A stretch of DNA of 64,000 nucleotides from UBA7332 sp051657165 (GTDB lineage: Bacteria; Bacteroidota; Bacteroidia; Bacteroidales; UBA7332), in contig JBOFKD010000302.1 in the NCBI GenBank assembly GCA_051657165.1, positions 17,724 through 81,723 on the forward strand, written 5' to 3'. Positions 1 to 9,329 of the stretch are shown here, one piece after another. How positions within the stretch are numbered: the first letter of the stretch is position 1; every line of letters begins with the position of its first letter. Under the pieces are notes generated by a model. That model saw only the letters and a program-made list of their open reading frames with translations. It was not told the origin of the DNA and made no database searches. The position numbers and the translations under genes are program-made.

Positions 1-708
1 CAGAAACTGGAAGTCTCCCTCTTCAAGAGCACCTTCGGCATACAGTGAGTTATAAGGTTCCGGAAAAATATAAGCTGCGGCCGGCACTTTACGGACACGA
101 TTAATCAGCGCTTTAAAATCAAACTCATTATTGAGTTTCTCGTATTTTTCTTTCACAGCCATCTCGACAATACGCATCAGAGCATTTTTGCCCAGATAAT
201 GTTCGATTCCGTTATATGCAGAATCAAGCATGGTATGAAAAAGAACCGAGATTGCATTTTCTTCATCGGAATCAGGGATGATTTCAAAAGAAAGACGTTC
301 GAGAGATTTCCCTTTATTATGAAGGAAATCCAGCAGAAAATCGCGCAGAGAAGTCAACAGTTTAGACTCCTTATCAAAAGTATAATAAGTACTGACTCCT
401 TTGCTAAACTGCAAAGCATCCTCATACCTGTCTGTGTCTTTTGCAAATTCTTCAAACAAACGCACCTTTAGTTCGGGGATAACCGTGCGGGTTCCCCAAT
501 GCGAGGCCTGAGAATCTATCAGAAAATCATCAACCAGAGATTCTATATTAACTTTTATCCCATAATCACGCTCGAGGAAACGAGCCATCTGAGATATTTT
601 ATTTGTGGTAACCGGAGCAAATGAAGCAGCCAGAATATCCAGGAAAAACTTCGCTGCATCCGGTAATGCATTATATGCATCCAACATTAATTTTAATTTT
701 GAGCTCAT
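1..708 (-). CDS. Partial hypothetical protein, N-terminal 236 residues
   Basis: An open minus-strand frame begins at the ATG at 706-708 (MSSKLKLMLDAYNALPDAAK) and stays open to the first base of the window, so the C-terminus lies outside. The visible part is soluble, mostly helical and without signal peptide or membrane segment. I recognise no catalytic motif in it. Two plus-strand frames in the same interval are shadows. It is transcribed in the same direction as topA and lies downstream of it, separated by a terminator-like hairpin, so it is probably a separate unit. The start is inferred only from the first in-frame ATG after the intergenic gap. Confidence 0.6.
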   Translation of the reverse strand, partial: MSSKLKLMLDAYNALPDAAKFFLDILAASFAPVTTNKISQMARFLERDYGIKVNIESLVDDFLIDSQASHWGTRTVIPELKVRLFEEFAKDTDRYEDALQFSKGVSTYYTFDKESKLLTSLRDFLLDFLHNKGKSLERLSFEIIPDSDEENAISVLFHTMLDSAYNGIEHYLGKNALMRIVEMAVKEKYEKLNNEFDFKALINRVRKVPAAAYIFPEPYNSLYAEGALEEGDFQFL

Positions 709-801
709 AAAAATGAATCGGAAACATCGTGGTCACCGCTACTTTCGGAAAGTTTATCAAGATTTAAATAAATATCCGGAAGTTGTGATAACCTCTTTGT
801 C

Positions 802-840
802 AAAAAGGAGAGAAAAGCTCGTTTCTGATCTTTTCTCTCC
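802..840 (-). terminator. Rho-independent terminator of topA
   Basis: Arms GGAGAGAAAAG (807-817) and CTTTTCTCTCC (830-840) form a perfect 11-bp stem with a 12-nt loop. Reading the minus strand, the stem is followed by a T run (complement of the A run at 802-806). It sits 15 nt past the topA stop. Confidence 0.7.
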
Positions 841-854
841 CCATTGTATAAATT

Positions 855-3317
855 TTAAGTAGTCGCTTTTTTAGCAGTCGCCTTTTTCGTTGCAGTAGCT
901 TTCTTTGCAGTAGCTGCTTTTTTCGCTGCCGGCTTCTTAGCTGTAGCTTTTTTAGGTTTCTCAGCAGGCTCTTTCTCTTCAGCTGTCTTCTTTGCAGAAG
1001 TTTTTTTACCAGCTGTTTTCTTAGCAGGCTGATTTTCGATAATCTCCTTACATTGCTCCAGAGTTAACTCTTTCGGATCTGTACCTTTAGGTATTTTATA
1101 GTTAGATCCCTTATAAGCAATATAAGGGCCAAAGCGTCCGTTCAGGACTTCCAGTTCAGGTTCTTCATCAAATGTTTTGATAAATTTCTCTGCTTCCTGT
1201 TTCTTTTTGGCTTCGATAAGTACAATAGCCTCATCAAGCGTTGTTTCCATCGGATTAGCTCCTTTCGGAAGTGAGACAAACATCTTGCCGAATTTCACAT
1301 ACGGACCGAAACGGCCTACAGCCACAGTCAGAGTTTCGCCTTCGTATTCACCCAGTGTACGGGGAAGTTCAAAGTGTTTCAATGCCTGTTCAAGTGTCAT
1401 ATCCTCCATTGAGATACCTTTCATGAGTGTGGCAAACTGAGGTTTTTCCTCTTCATCGTTTGCTCCAAGCTGAACCATCGGACCAAAACGACCAATTTTC
1501 ACAGATACCGGACGACCCGTTTTAGGATCAGTACCCAGAAGACGTTCGCCTACTTTACGCTCCTGTTTTGCAGCCAGACTCTCCTCTACCGTAGTATGGA
1601 AAGGACCGTAAAATTTAGTCAGTGCGTTTACCCAGTCCAGATCACCTTCAGCAATACCATCAAATTCTTTCTCCACATTAGCCGTGAAGCTGTAATTCAT
1701 AATATTCGGGAAGTTTTCTGTCAGGTAATCATTTACAACGATACCTATATTAGTCGGGAATAACTTAGCTTTATCAGCCCCTGTTGTTTCCGTTTTCTGT
1801 TGCTCTTTTATTTTACCATCAGCCAGAGTAAGAACGGTGAAAGTACGCTCAACTCCTTCTTTATCGCCTTTCTCTACATATTCGCGCTGCTGCACTGTAG
1901 AGATAGTTGGCGCATAAGTAGAAGGACGACCGATACCCAGTTCTTCCAGCTTACGTACAAGAGAAGCTTCCGAATAGCGCGGAGGTCTTTGTGTGAATCG
2001 CTCGGTTGCCGTGATATTTTTCATATCCAGCACCTCTCCGACTGCCATCGGAGGAAGCAATCCGTCTTCCTGAGCTTCCGGCTCATCATCCGTAGATTCA
2101 AGATACACACGAAGGAAACCGTCAAACTTCAACACCTCACCTACAGCTACAAACTTCTCGGATGCTGAAGCAATCCCAATCGTTGCAGTTGTTTTTTCAA
2201 GTTCGGCATCAGCCATCTGAGAAGCGATTGTACGTTTCCAGATTAGTTCGTAAAGACGTTTCTCCTGTGCCGTTCCTCCTACTTGCTGATTACTCATATA
2301 GGTAGGACGGATAGCCTCGTGGGCTTCCTGAGCCCCTTTTGCTTTTGTATGGAACTGACGATACTTCCAGTATTTCTCGCCCATAGTCGAAATAATTTCT
2401 TCCTTAGACGTATTAACGGCAAGATCAGAAAGATTTACGGAGTCGGTACGCATATAAGTGATATGCCCGTTTTCGTATAACTTCTGAGCAATCATCATGG
2501 TCTGCGATACTGAATATCCTAACTTACGTGCAGCTTCCTGCTGTAAGGTAGAAGTAGTAAAAGGAGCAGCCGGCGATTTACGGGTCGGACGGGTCTGAAT
2601 GTCTTCAATAGCAAAATCAGTATTCCGGCAAGCTTCAAGGAAGCTATCTGCTTCTTCTTTTGTTTTAAAGCGTTTATTTAGTTCTGCTTTTAGCTCTACA
2701 AAGTCGCCTTGTTGATTAGGCACTTTAAATATAGCAATCACCCGGTAAGATGCTTCCGGAGTAAATGCCTGAATTTCACGTTCACGCTCAACAATCAGAC
2801 GAACAGCTACAGACTGAACGCGACCTGCTGAAAGTGCAGGTTTCACTTTGCGCCACAATACCGGCGAAAGTTCAAATCCCACAATGCGGTCAAGAATACG
2901 GCGAGCCTGTTGCGCGTTTACCAGATTTAAATCTATATCGCGCGGATGTTCGATTGCATTTAAAATCGCACTCTTCGTAATCTCGTGAAAAACAATTCGT
3001 TTCGTATTATCGGGATTAAGTCCCAAAACCTCATAAAGATGCCATGCTATAGCTTCTCCCTCGCGGTCCTCATCGGAAGCCAGCCAAACAATCTCTGAAT
3101 CCTGAGCTTGTTTTTTAAGTTCCTCTACTAATTTCTTTTTATCAGCAGGAACTTCATATATAGGTTGAAAGCCATTAGCTATATCAATACTAAAGTCTTT
3201 CTTCTTTAAATCCCGAATGTGCCCGTAACTAGACATAACCTTGAAGTCTTGTCCTAAAAACTTCTCGATGGTTTTTGCCTTAGCAGGGGACTCCACTATG
3301 ACTAAATTTTTTTGCAT
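855..3317 (-). CDS. topA: DNA topoisomerase I (type IA)
   Basis: Relaxes negative supercoils by cleaving and religating one DNA strand. The Toprim domain opens the protein (VESPAKAKTIEKFLG at 8-22; acidic metal site DEDREGE at 82-88). The catalytic tyrosine is Y288 in ITYMRTDS. Three GRFGP-type C-terminal repeats (IGRFGPMVQLG, GRFGPYVKFG, GRFGPYIAYKG) take the place of classical four-cysteine zinc fingers. The last roughly 58 residues are a low-complexity Lys/Ala/Thr tail resembling histone H1 tails. Length of 820 residues suits a Bacteroidetes TopA. The gene ends 15 nt before a clear terminator. It follows the outer-membrane protein gene by 67 nt. Confidence 0.97.
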   Translation of the reverse strand: MQKNLVIVESPAKAKTIEKFLGQDFKVMSSYGHIRDLKKKDFSIDIANGFQPIYEVPADKKKLVEELKKQAQDSEIVWLASDEDREGEAIAWHLYEVLGLNPDNTKRIVFHEITKSAILNAIEHPRDIDLNLVNAQQARRILDRIVGFELSPVLWRKVKPALSAGRVQSVAVRLIVEREREIQAFTPEASYRVIAIFKVPNQQGDFVELKAELNKRFKTKEEADSFLEACRNTDFAIEDIQTRPTRKSPAAPFTTSTLQQEAARKLGYSVSQTMMIAQKLYENGHITYMRTDSVNLSDLAVNTSKEEIISTMGEKYWKYRQFHTKAKGAQEAHEAIRPTYMSNQQVGGTAQEKRLYELIWKRTIASQMADAELEKTTATIGIASASEKFVAVGEVLKFDGFLRVYLESTDDEPEAQEDGLLPPMAVGEVLDMKNITATERFTQRPPRYSEASLVRKLEELGIGRPSTYAPTISTVQQREYVEKGDKEGVERTFTVLTLADGKIKEQQKTETTGADKAKLFPTNIGIVVNDYLTENFPNIMNYSFTANVEKEFDGIAEGDLDWVNALTKFYGPFHTTVEESLAAKQERKVGERLLGTDPKTGRPVSVKIGRFGPMVQLGANDEEEKPQFATLMKGISMEDMTLEQALKHFELPRTLGEYEGETLTVAVGRFGPYVKFGKMFVSLPKGANPMETTLDEAIVLIEAKKKQEAEKFIKTFDEEPELEVLNGRFGPYIAYKGSNYKIPKGTDPKELTLEQCKEIIENQPAKKTAGKKTSAKKTAEEKEPAEKPKKATAKKPAAKKAATAKKATATKKATAKKATT

Positions 3318-3384
3318 CTTCTCTAAGATTCTATTTCAATTTTTATTATTCTATTCGAATGAAAGTTTTACAACGAAAACTTTA

Positions 3385-5169
3385 TCAGAATTTAAGTGTC
3401 GCACCTACCATGAAATTAATTCCCTGAGCAGGTAATCCATACCAAAGATCGTATTTTTGATTCAATAAGTTATTGGCAGAAACATAAGCTGCCAGGTATT
3501 TATTGATGTCGTAAGTTGCTTTAAGCTTCAAAAGATTGGCCGCTTTCATCTTTACCTGTTCCGGATTGCTTGTCACAACCAGTCCATTGTTGTAATCCAG
3601 AAGTGAAAGTGTAGCAGTTTCTGCTTTACGTTCACCCAGCAACTGATATGAAAGATCAATCAATAAAGGTTTTACAGGACGGTATCCGACATTAAAGTCG
3701 GCTGTAAAATCAGGTTGCTGAATATGATCCATATTCGTAGATCCCTGAATACCTGCACCAATATTTAATCGGCTTCCCATAGCCAGTTCAGCTTTTAAGC
3801 CGTAACGTACAGACCAGAAGTCGGGAGCCATTATATTTACAAGCAGCGGAGAACCTTCATTGAACATTGTTTTTGCATATACTGCATTTTCATAACGAAC
3901 TGCTCCTCCAAAAAGTTCTAATGATAAAGAATTGGCAATCAGTGCGCGTACACCTATTTTACCATCAAAACGGATATTATTTAATACCGGTGCAAACTGA
4001 GCTGCCACAGGAGCTGCATAATAACAAACATCATCACTATTCTGGAAAGTCGAAAGTTCCGAACGCCCTGTTACCGTAGCAAAAAGAGAAGCTGACGGTA
4101 CAAAACTCCAGTTCATATGAATTTCCGGATAGATATTAAAGCGCTTTCCTCCTCTGTAAAGAGAAGATAGTCCGGCAGTCTCAGGCCAGCTCATAAAGTC
4201 CAGAGCCTCGGCTTCCGGATTAAACTGCAAGCCTACACCTACCAGGAAGTCAAAATTATCCAGTGTCACCCCTACCTTAGGTGTAACGTTCACCGCAGTC
4301 ATCAGGTTATCTGTACCCCATGAAGTAACATTAACCGAAGCCCCCGCTTTCAGATTACCCAAAACATTTCCGTACAAATCCGTACCGGCATTGATATAGT
4401 TCTCTGTCAGACTATGCTTACCCTCCCCGGCTGTCATAAAGTTATTCTTCTGATAGAAACTATAGTTTGCCCACAGCTTCATATCATAGTTTTCAGCCAG
4501 ACGAATCTGCGGAATAGCCAGATTCAGTTTTACCTGATTATTCTGTCTGTTCTTCCCGTTCACACTTGTAACCGGAAGATCAGGAGCAAACGTGAATACC
4601 GGCTGATTAAATTGAGCCTGATTATACGTAAGATTTGCATTCAGACGAACTTTAGAGATACGCTGATTCAAATGTACGTTCAGTTTATTCTGAAACATCT
4701 TGTAGGTTGCTTTAGGCAGAAAATACCCTTCGCGTTTACCCGATGTATTATAAAAATCATACGTTGCACTCAGGTCCGTATTCGCGTTACGCAGGAAAGA
4801 GTATCCCAAACCGGCATCTATGTTCCATAAATTACCCATTCCAAGAGTTGCATAACCCTTTTGTCCGGAAAAGTCCATATTTGTACCAATAGCCGCAGGA
4901 GCTAATGGATTTACTTCATACAAGGGAGTACCCGTTATAGACCAGAATGAATAATCTGTACTCTTTTTAATATCTCCTTTTGGAGCTTCCACTGCCGGAA
5001 GCTGAGTTATTTTTGAGGCATCACGCACGATCGGAGTAAACTCTTTTTCGATTAAAAGCTCACGTTCGATTGTCTCCTCCTGTTTTTCTTTCTTTTCTGA
5101 CTGAGCCGACGCAATACCTGAAGACAAAAGTGCCAGCGCAGTAAGTAGAATATATCTGTTCTTTTTCAT
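3385..5169 (-). CDS. Outer membrane beta-barrel protein (TonB-receptor-like, no plug)
   Basis: 594 residues with a cleavable signal peptide (MKKNRYILLTALALLSSGIASAQ) and many alternating aromatic/hydrophobic strands ending in a typical outer-membrane terminal phenylalanine (ATLKF). The N-terminus after the signal is charged (EKKEKQEETIERELLIEKEF) rather than carboxypeptidase-like, and I see no TonB plug domain, so it is a barrel of unassigned function. It follows the large TPR gene by 34 nt on the same strand, so the two are probably an operon and may form an outer-membrane complex. That partnership is an inference from gene order. A weak hairpin (AAAGTTTT/AAAACTTT, 3362-3383) follows the stop. 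Confidence 0.8.
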   Translation of the reverse strand: MKKNRYILLTALALLSSGIASAQSEKKEKQEETIERELLIEKEFTPIVRDASKITQLPAVEAPKGDIKKSTDYSFWSITGTPLYEVNPLAPAAIGTNMDFSGQKGYATLGMGNLWNIDAGLGYSFLRNANTDLSATYDFYNTSGKREGYFLPKATYKMFQNKLNVHLNQRISKVRLNANLTYNQAQFNQPVFTFAPDLPVTSVNGKNRQNNQVKLNLAIPQIRLAENYDMKLWANYSFYQKNNFMTAGEGKHSLTENYINAGTDLYGNVLGNLKAGASVNVTSWGTDNLMTAVNVTPKVGVTLDNFDFLVGVGLQFNPEAEALDFMSWPETAGLSSLYRGGKRFNIYPEIHMNWSFVPSASLFATVTGRSELSTFQNSDDVCYYAAPVAAQFAPVLNNIRFDGKIGVRALIANSLSLELFGGAVRYENAVYAKTMFNEGSPLLVNIMAPDFWSVRYGLKAELAMGSRLNIGAGIQGSTNMDHIQQPDFTADFNVGYRPVKPLLIDLSYQLLGERKAETATLSLLDYNNGLVVTSNPEQVKMKAANLLKLKATYDINKYLAAYVSANNLLNQKYDLWYGLPAQGINFMVGATLKF

Positions 5170-5203
5170 TACTTTCTAAGAATTGAGTGTTAACGATATT
5201 CCC

Positions 5204-8200
5204 TTATCGGGTTTGATTCTTCTCACGAGCTTGGATCTTCTGCAAACGCTCATTGATTTGTTGCTGAAGCTCATCATTCGCTTTATAATTATTTTTCAGA
5301 CTCAACAAGTATTGTTTTGCCTGGAAGTCATCATTTTTCTTCACATATACATCTGAAAGAAGAATAAACCCTTTAGCCAGCCAATACTGATGCGGAGTTC
5401 CCTGATCTATAAATTCAAACAATACTTTTTCGGCATTTGCCAGATCATCTCCCTCAAAGTAACTCAATGCTACATTATACTTCGCTTCAGCTCCGTAAAC
5501 AGAACGGGTATCTTTAGCCAGCTCTTTATAGTCATTCAGAGCATACTGATTTTGGCCTAAAGCTTTTAATGATTTCGCACGCAGATAAAGTGTTTCATTC
5601 TGAAGTTCATGATTCACGCCCTGTTCGTTGATAATTGTATTAGCAACCAGGATCACCTCTTCATGATTATTCTGTCCGACAGCACTTCTCAACATACCTT
5701 CTTTAGCTTTCAGCTGAAGTGGTTTTTTAGCTGCCACAACTGAAAGGTCTTTAAAAGTCTGATAAGATTTATCATACTCCTTGCGTCCGAGATAGATTGT
5801 TCCTAACTCTGATAACGCATCTTCCGTATATTTATTGTTCGGGAAGGATATTACTTTTGTAAAATAGCGTTCCGCCACATCTTTAGACGTACGAAGCGTG
5901 ATCATACCCAAGTTGTAGTTTGCATCTACAACAAAGGCTCCTTCCGGAAACGTCTGAAGGTATTTAATAAAGCTTTGCTCGCCTTTGATATTATCGCCCT
6001 TCAGGTAAGTTTGCTCCGCAGCCAGATATGTCAGCGAATCCTGCTCGGTTGCAGAGAACGTAAATGCTCCGCCCAGAGAGTTTACATATTTTGCATACTC
6101 ATCAATACGATTCAAATCCTGATACATAGACTTCAGATCGGCATTAGCGACTTTCGCCTCTTCACTTCCCGGGAAATGTTTCAGGATATAACGATAGCTT
6201 TCAAGTGCATTTTCCTGCTCTCCGGTGTTACGGTAAGCAAGACTCAGCTGAATTGCAGCTGTAGGAGCAAGTGACCCCGCATTGTACTCATTGATAATAC
6301 GCTTAAAGTCCTTGATCGCTCCGGCATAATTATTAACCTGAGCAGAAGCTTTTCCTCTTTCAAGAAGAGCATCATCAATGTATTCAGATTTTGGATAATT
6401 GTTTAACAACTGATTCAGCGTCTCAATTTTCTGTGTCTGCTGGCGCTGGATACCCTGCATCGTTGCTTTCTGGTATAAAGCATAATCTGCACTTCCTCCC
6501 TGTGTCTGAGAAGCCGCAGCATAACTTCTTTCTGCCGCATTAAACTCTCTGCGGTAGTACTGACAGTCACCCAGACGATTTAATGCATCCGAATACAAGG
6601 CGCTGTTTTTATCTTTCGTTGTATCAATAAAACGTTCAAAAGCATTCTTTGCTTTCGCAAAATCATACGATTTGAAGTAAGCATACCCCAGATTGTACAA
6701 GGCTAATGCATAAATAGGCTGATTGCGCTGAGTCGTTTCATTCAGAAAACGCTGGTAGTTACTGATTGCTTTCGCATAATCATCCAGTCTGTAGTAAGAC
6801 TCACCCCTCCAGTAACATGCCTCTGCACGTATTTCAGGGTTATAGCTGCCCAAATCTATAGACTGAGTAAAGAGCTGGATAGCCTTCTGATAATCGGCAT
6901 TCACAACCTGCTCTGTTCCTAAATAGAAAAGAATACGCTGTTTTGCACCCAGAATTTTAGCTCCCGGCTTAGCAATCTTCTGAATAGACTGTAACGCACC
7001 CAGATAATTCTTGGTAGTCATATACACATCTACCAGATAACTGCTTGCCTGATCAGCATACACTGAGTTAGGATACGTATTCAGAAAATCTTCAAATGCA
7101 GTTACTGATTCATTAAACGGAGAGAAAGCCGTTTCGTAAACAGTAAGCGCATAATTGTACATTGCCATTTCTTTCACCTTCTGATCAAAATTCATTTTTG
7201 ACGCAGCCTCAAAAGCCATACGGGCATTACCTGTCTCTCCTATTTTCAAATAAGAAAGAGCCAGATAATAATAGGCAGTCTGAGCATACACATCATTTGT
7301 GGATGTGCATTTCGAAAGAGATGAAATAGCAGCTTTGAAATCCCCTGCCTCATATTCTGACAATCCCAGTGCATAGAATGCACTCCTTGTCGGACGGTTC
7401 GTCATCGAGATATATTCGCGGAGATTGGTAATAGCTTTTGAGCCATTTCCCATATAATAATAACTTTCACCAATCAGACGTAACATCTCTGCACGTGATT
7501 CTTTATCTGAGTTAGCCACAGAAGATAAGCGCTGAGCATATTCTATAGCTTTTTCATAGTTCCCGTTGATGAAATATATTTGTGCTACGTAAAACGGAAC
7601 AACGGCATTATATTCGGGCATATTAATCAGCGGCATAAAACCTTTTAATGCCTTATTGTAATCTTTTTCAAGATAGCTGATATAAGCCAGATAATAATCC
7701 GATGCCATGTAATAATACGAATCTGAACTCAACTGTGTATACAGGCCTTTAGCGGCATCTATACGTCCTGTTTCAAGGAAGCAATATGCCAGTTTGTAAT
7801 AACAGGCTGCCTGCTCTGATTTAAACAACCAGCTATCACCGGCCTGTTCAAGCAAAGCGATCGCTTCGGCATATTCCTTTTGATTAATCTTATAGCTTCC
7901 CTGAAGAAACAGAGCCCGTCCCCGGTTCTCGCTTTGCGGATAGTCCTTCAGAAAGACATCCATCAACTCCTGAGCATCCGGTGTATTCAGTTCCATTGCT
8001 GATGCGGCTTTCAAAAAAGCAACATCTGAATCTGTACACGAATTCTTATCCATTGAATATATCTGCAACTCGTTCAGGCAACCGACAAAGTTTCGTTGCT
8101 CAAACATATTGCGGGCCTGCTTTAAGTGAGAAACACCAATTTCAGGCGTATAGGGAAGTTGTGCCGAAACCGTTCCGGCTCCGACCACTAACATACTTGC

Positions 8201-8224
8201 TATAAGAGTGGAAAATCGCTTCAT
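5204..8224 (-). CDS. Large periplasmic tetratricopeptide-repeat protein
   Basis: 1006 residues: signal peptide (MKRFSTLIASMLVVGAGTVSA), then almost entirely helical TPR units. Many repeats carry the TPR signature of aromatic and small residues (for example YYKLAYCFLETGRIDAAKGL, ALYNLGYAYFKSYDFAKAKN, YWRGESYYRLDDYAKAISNY). Long TPR solenoids of this kind act as protein-protein scaffolds, often at the outer membrane in Bacteroidetes. No enzymatic domain is visible. It is the first gene of a two-gene unit with the barrel protein. The start is well supported by the signal peptide and by a promoter-like element just upstream. Confidence 0.88.
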   Translation of the reverse strand: MKRFSTLIASMLVVGAGTVSAQLPYTPEIGVSHLKQARNMFEQRNFVGCLNELQIYSMDKNSCTDSDVAFLKAASAMELNTPDAQELMDVFLKDYPQSENRGRALFLQGSYKINQKEYAEAIALLEQAGDSWLFKSEQAACYYKLAYCFLETGRIDAAKGLYTQLSSDSYYYMASDYYLAYISYLEKDYNKALKGFMPLINMPEYNAVVPFYVAQIYFINGNYEKAIEYAQRLSSVANSDKESRAEMLRLIGESYYYMGNGSKAITNLREYISMTNRPTRSAFYALGLSEYEAGDFKAAISSLSKCTSTNDVYAQTAYYYLALSYLKIGETGNARMAFEAASKMNFDQKVKEMAMYNYALTVYETAFSPFNESVTAFEDFLNTYPNSVYADQASSYLVDVYMTTKNYLGALQSIQKIAKPGAKILGAKQRILFYLGTEQVVNADYQKAIQLFTQSIDLGSYNPEIRAEACYWRGESYYRLDDYAKAISNYQRFLNETTQRNQPIYALALYNLGYAYFKSYDFAKAKNAFERFIDTTKDKNSALYSDALNRLGDCQYYRREFNAAERSYAAASQTQGGSADYALYQKATMQGIQRQQTQKIETLNQLLNNYPKSEYIDDALLERGKASAQVNNYAGAIKDFKRIINEYNAGSLAPTAAIQLSLAYRNTGEQENALESYRYILKHFPGSEEAKVANADLKSMYQDLNRIDEYAKYVNSLGGAFTFSATEQDSLTYLAAEQTYLKGDNIKGEQSFIKYLQTFPEGAFVVDANYNLGMITLRTSKDVAERYFTKVISFPNNKYTEDALSELGTIYLGRKEYDKSYQTFKDLSVVAAKKPLQLKAKEGMLRSAVGQNNHEEVILVANTIINEQGVNHELQNETLYLRAKSLKALGQNQYALNDYKELAKDTRSVYGAEAKYNVALSYFEGDDLANAEKVLFEFIDQGTPHQYWLAKGFILLSDVYVKKNDDFQAKQYLLSLKNNYKANDELQQQINERLQKIQAREKNQTR

Positions 8225-8240
8225 TGTAAACTATTTTTGG

Positions 8241-8248
8241 CAAAAATA
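8241..8248 (-). promoter_or_regulatory. Bacteroidetes -7 promoter element for the TPR gene
   Basis: The minus strand reads TATTTTTG, matching TAnnTTTG, 17 nt upstream of the start codon at 8224. I could not find a good TTTG at -33, so this is a weak call. Confidence 0.3.
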
Positions 8249-8380
8249 ATAAACTCTTCGGTAAAGTCTTTGATAAATGATTTCAAATCAAATAAAAAAG
8301 TTCCTATACAAATAGTTTATTATTGAAATTGCTGAATTAAACAGATTTAAAACAGTCGTAAGTTGAGATTTGTTTTGTAT

Positions 8381-8929
8381 TTATTTTAACAGATCAAACA
8401 TTTTCATCTCTTTATACATTCCAATTCCTTTAGAAATGGAAGATAAACCGAATTTTGCGGGATCTAATTCTTTTATAGAAATAAACATACAATTTTGAAC
8501 ATCGTCGCCGGCTTTCAATACCGATAAGTCAGAAACAGATACCTCGAAGAATAAATCCATCGTAGGAACGACTAGTCCGCTATACAGATACTTATTGGGC
8601 AAAGAGAACAGATATTTCATTTCTGCCACATCCAGATTCGTCTCCTCCTTTACCTCTCGGGCTACAGCCTCTTCTACCGTTTCGTTGAGGTCCGTAAATC
8701 CTCCCGGCATATCCAGCGTCCCTTTTGCTGGCTCTTTTGCTCTTACTGCCACAAGAAGCTCTCCCTTATCATTACAGATAAAGGCTACAACAGCTGCCGA
8801 TGGATTGATATAATAAACAAAACCACAATCCTCACATCGTTTAGCTTTCTCGTTTGAAGGATAAAAATGACCGGATCCGCATTTCGGACAACAGGCGAAA
8901 AGATTTAATACGTGTTCCATAGCGTTCAA
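8381..8929 (-). CDS. Nudix hydrolase with N-terminal zinc ribbon
   Basis: Hydrolyses nucleoside-diphosphate-linked substrates; the exact substrate is not predictable. A four-cysteine ribbon comes first (CPKCG near residue 14 and CEDCG near 32), then the Nudix box GFTDLNETVEEAVAREVKEE with REVKEET supplying the metal-binding glutamates. The usual glycine after EEx is N here (EETNL), a small departure. The ribbon-plus-Nudix layout resembles NudC-type NADH pyrophosphatases but at 182 residues it is shorter than NudC. M4 (MEHVL) is an alternative start. It is a single gene between the TPR operon and the tRNA pair. Confidence 0.85.
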   Translation of the reverse strand: MNAMEHVLNLFACCPKCGSGHFYPSNEKAKRCEDCGFVYYINPSAAVVAFICNDKGELLVAVRAKEPAKGTLDMPGGFTDLNETVEEAVAREVKEETNLDVAEMKYLFSLPNKYLYSGLVVPTMDLFFEVSVSDLSVLKAGDDVQNCMFISIKELDPAKFGLSSISKGIGMYKEMKMFDLLK

Positions 8930-8989
8930 ATTAGTATGATTACAATTACCGGCTATTTAAAAATCCGGCAAATATTAGATTTTATATAT

Positions 8990-9017
8990 AAAAAAAGCCT
9001 CACATCAAATGTGAGGC
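8990..9017 (-). terminator. Terminator of the tRNA-Asn pair
   Basis: GCCTCACAT (8997-9005) pairs perfectly with ATGTGAGGC (9009-9017) around a 3-nt loop. On the minus strand a run of seven T follows. It lies immediately downstream of the second-transcribed tRNA. Confidence 0.8.
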
Positions 9018-9022
9018 TTAAG

Positions 9023-9096
9023 CTCTTCAGGTAGGGCTTGAACCTACGACCCCCTGATTAACAGTCAGGTGCTCTAACCAACTGAGCTACTGAAGA
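9023..9096 (-). tRNA. tRNA-Asn (GTT)
   Basis: 74 nt folding to a complete cloverleaf: acceptor TCTTCAG/CTGAAGA, D stem GCTC/GAGC, anticodon stem CCTGA/TCAGG with loop CTGTTAA (anticodon GTT), T stem GTAGG/CCTAC with TTCAAGC loop. The discriminator is G and no CCA is encoded. It is identical to the neighbouring copy and is the downstream member of the pair. Confidence 0.95.
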
Positions 9097-9125
9097 AGAT
9101 AATATCTTTGGTTGTTTTGTTTTGG

Positions 9126-9199
9126 CTCTTCAGGTAGGGCTTGAACCTACGACCCCCTGATTAACAGTCAGGTGCTCTAACCAACTGAGCTACTGAAGA
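9126..9199 (-). tRNA. tRNA-Asn (GTT), second identical copy
   Basis: Base-for-base identical to the copy at 9023-9096, separated by 29 nt. It shows the same acceptor, anticodon loop CTGTTAA and T arm. It is transcribed first; the pair shares one terminator, so it is one transcript. Confidence 0.95.
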
Positions 9200-9270
9200 A
9201 GGTTTAAATGACATTTATTCGTTAAGAACATTTTGTCACTCTTAGCATCGTTTTTTTCTCGATTGCGTTG

Positions 9271-9301
9271 CAAAAGTAATCGCTTATTTTAAAATATGCA
9301 A
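9271..9301 (-). promoter_or_regulatory. Promoter for the tRNA-Asn operon
   Basis: On the minus strand a TTG (complement of 9299-9301) is followed after 20 nt by TACTTTTG (complement of 9271-9278), which matches the -33/-7 arrangement of Bacteroidetes promoters. The inferred start is about 65 nt before the first tRNA. Confidence 0.45.
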
Positions 9302-9309
9302 TATATTTG
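9302..9309 (+). promoter_or_regulatory. -7 promoter element for the PfkB-family kinase
   Basis: TATATTTG matches TAnnTTTG and lies 21 nt before the ATG at 9330, giving a very short leader. It abuts the divergent tRNA promoter. No convincing -33 box was found. Confidence 0.4.
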
Positions 9310-9329
9310 CAGAAAAATTATTGCAATAA

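Noticed and set aside
199..862. Two plus-strand frames near the left edge
   Set aside because: They lie antisense to the long open minus-strand frame 1-708 or across the topA terminator.
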